A stretch of DNA of 64,000 bases from contig DAHVSB010000002.1 of the NCBI GenBank assembly GCA_027324795.1, forward strand, positions 1-64,000, given 5' to 3'. Positions 63,682 to 64,000 of the stretch are shown here, piece by piece. Below the pieces are notes generated by a model that saw nothing but the letters and a program-made list of their open reading frames with translations, searched no databases and was not told the DNA's origin. Each line of letters begins with the position of its first letter. Position 1 is the stretch's first letter. The DNA comes from Alcanivoracaceae bacterium (lineage in GTDB: Bacteria; Pseudomonadota; Gammaproteobacteria; Pseudomonadales; Alcanivoracaceae). The position numbers and the translations under genes are program-made.

Positions 63682-64000
63682 TTAGTCACAGTGGGGATTG
63701 CCTGCGGCAAATTCCAAAGAAGAGTCCACTAAGGCGCCAATTTCACGCAACCCTTCTGAGCCCACTAGCAATGGAAAATTAAAATTACGACGATCAGCAA
63801 GGTTAACTCGCATAGGGACTTCGCGGCCGCCTATACACACCTTAAGCCTAACAACGATACGCTCACTGTACGTTTTCTCGTTATCTGCTACATCTTCTTT
63901 GCGGCGACGAATGCGCACGGTTTTATCCACAGGCAATTCTACTTTTTGCCCTTGATGGCTTTCTGCCCCCAGTCGAAATCGCACCCACTCTTCATCATCT
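63682..64000 (-). CDS. Retropepsin-like 'ATP-dependent zinc protease' (RimB/PF05618-like), partial, runs off right edge
   Basis: Open frame to the window edge: DDEEWVRFRLGAESHQGQKVELPVDKTVRIRRR...MRVNLADRRNFNFPLLVGSEGL: C-terminal half of this family. Confidence 0.78.
   Translation of the reverse strand, partial: DDEEWVRFRLGAESHQGQKVELPVDKTVRIRRRKEDVADNEKTYSERIVVRLKVCIGGREVPMRVNLADRRNFNFPLLVGSEGLREIGALVDSSLEFAAGNPHCD

Noticed and set aside
1-64000. CRISPR arrays, prophage, transposons, tRNA/rRNA genes
   Set aside because: Scanned by eye; no spaced direct repeats, transposase/integrase motifs or RNA gene sequences were seen. A tRNAscan/Infernal run would be decisive.

Overview
The window is an ordinary, dense gammaproteobacterial chromosomal segment (Pseudomonas/Alcanivorax-like gene order). 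It is almost entirely protein-coding housekeeping DNA. I see no rRNA, tRNA, CRISPR, prophage or IS element. Main blocks, left to right: mutL(partial)-amiB-tsaE-nnrDE; a membrane desaturase/ferredoxin-reductase/FabR-type regulator module; orn, rsgA, rhodanese, psd; a TerC/Alx family gene; mtgA; leuA and a divergent Lrp-type regulator; a PhaC-like hydrolase; a GreA/GreB-like gene; ecotin; ppx; the biotin operon bioBFHCD and divergent comF; a ComB-like phosphatase; hemE-damX-aroB-aroK-pilQPONM; mrcA; malic enzyme; rpmE; priA-argS-SPOR protein-hslVU; ubiE-ubiJ-ubiB-hisE-tatABC; a DUF4105-like protein and lipoprotein hydrolase; dtd-glnA-tusA-PP-loop thiouridine synthase; and at the right edge an ATP-grasp / 7TM inactive transglutaminase / retropepsin-like 'zinc protease' cluster, the least understood system here. 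The cis-elements I could read directly are a BirA-type operator between bioB and comF, a dyad overlapping a sigma70-like promoter in the desaturase/FabR intergenic region, a candidate leuA leader peptide with a hairpin, a 14-bp perfect palindrome upstream of pilM, and several intrinsic terminators. All identifications are by eye from sequence and translated motifs. No database search was run.
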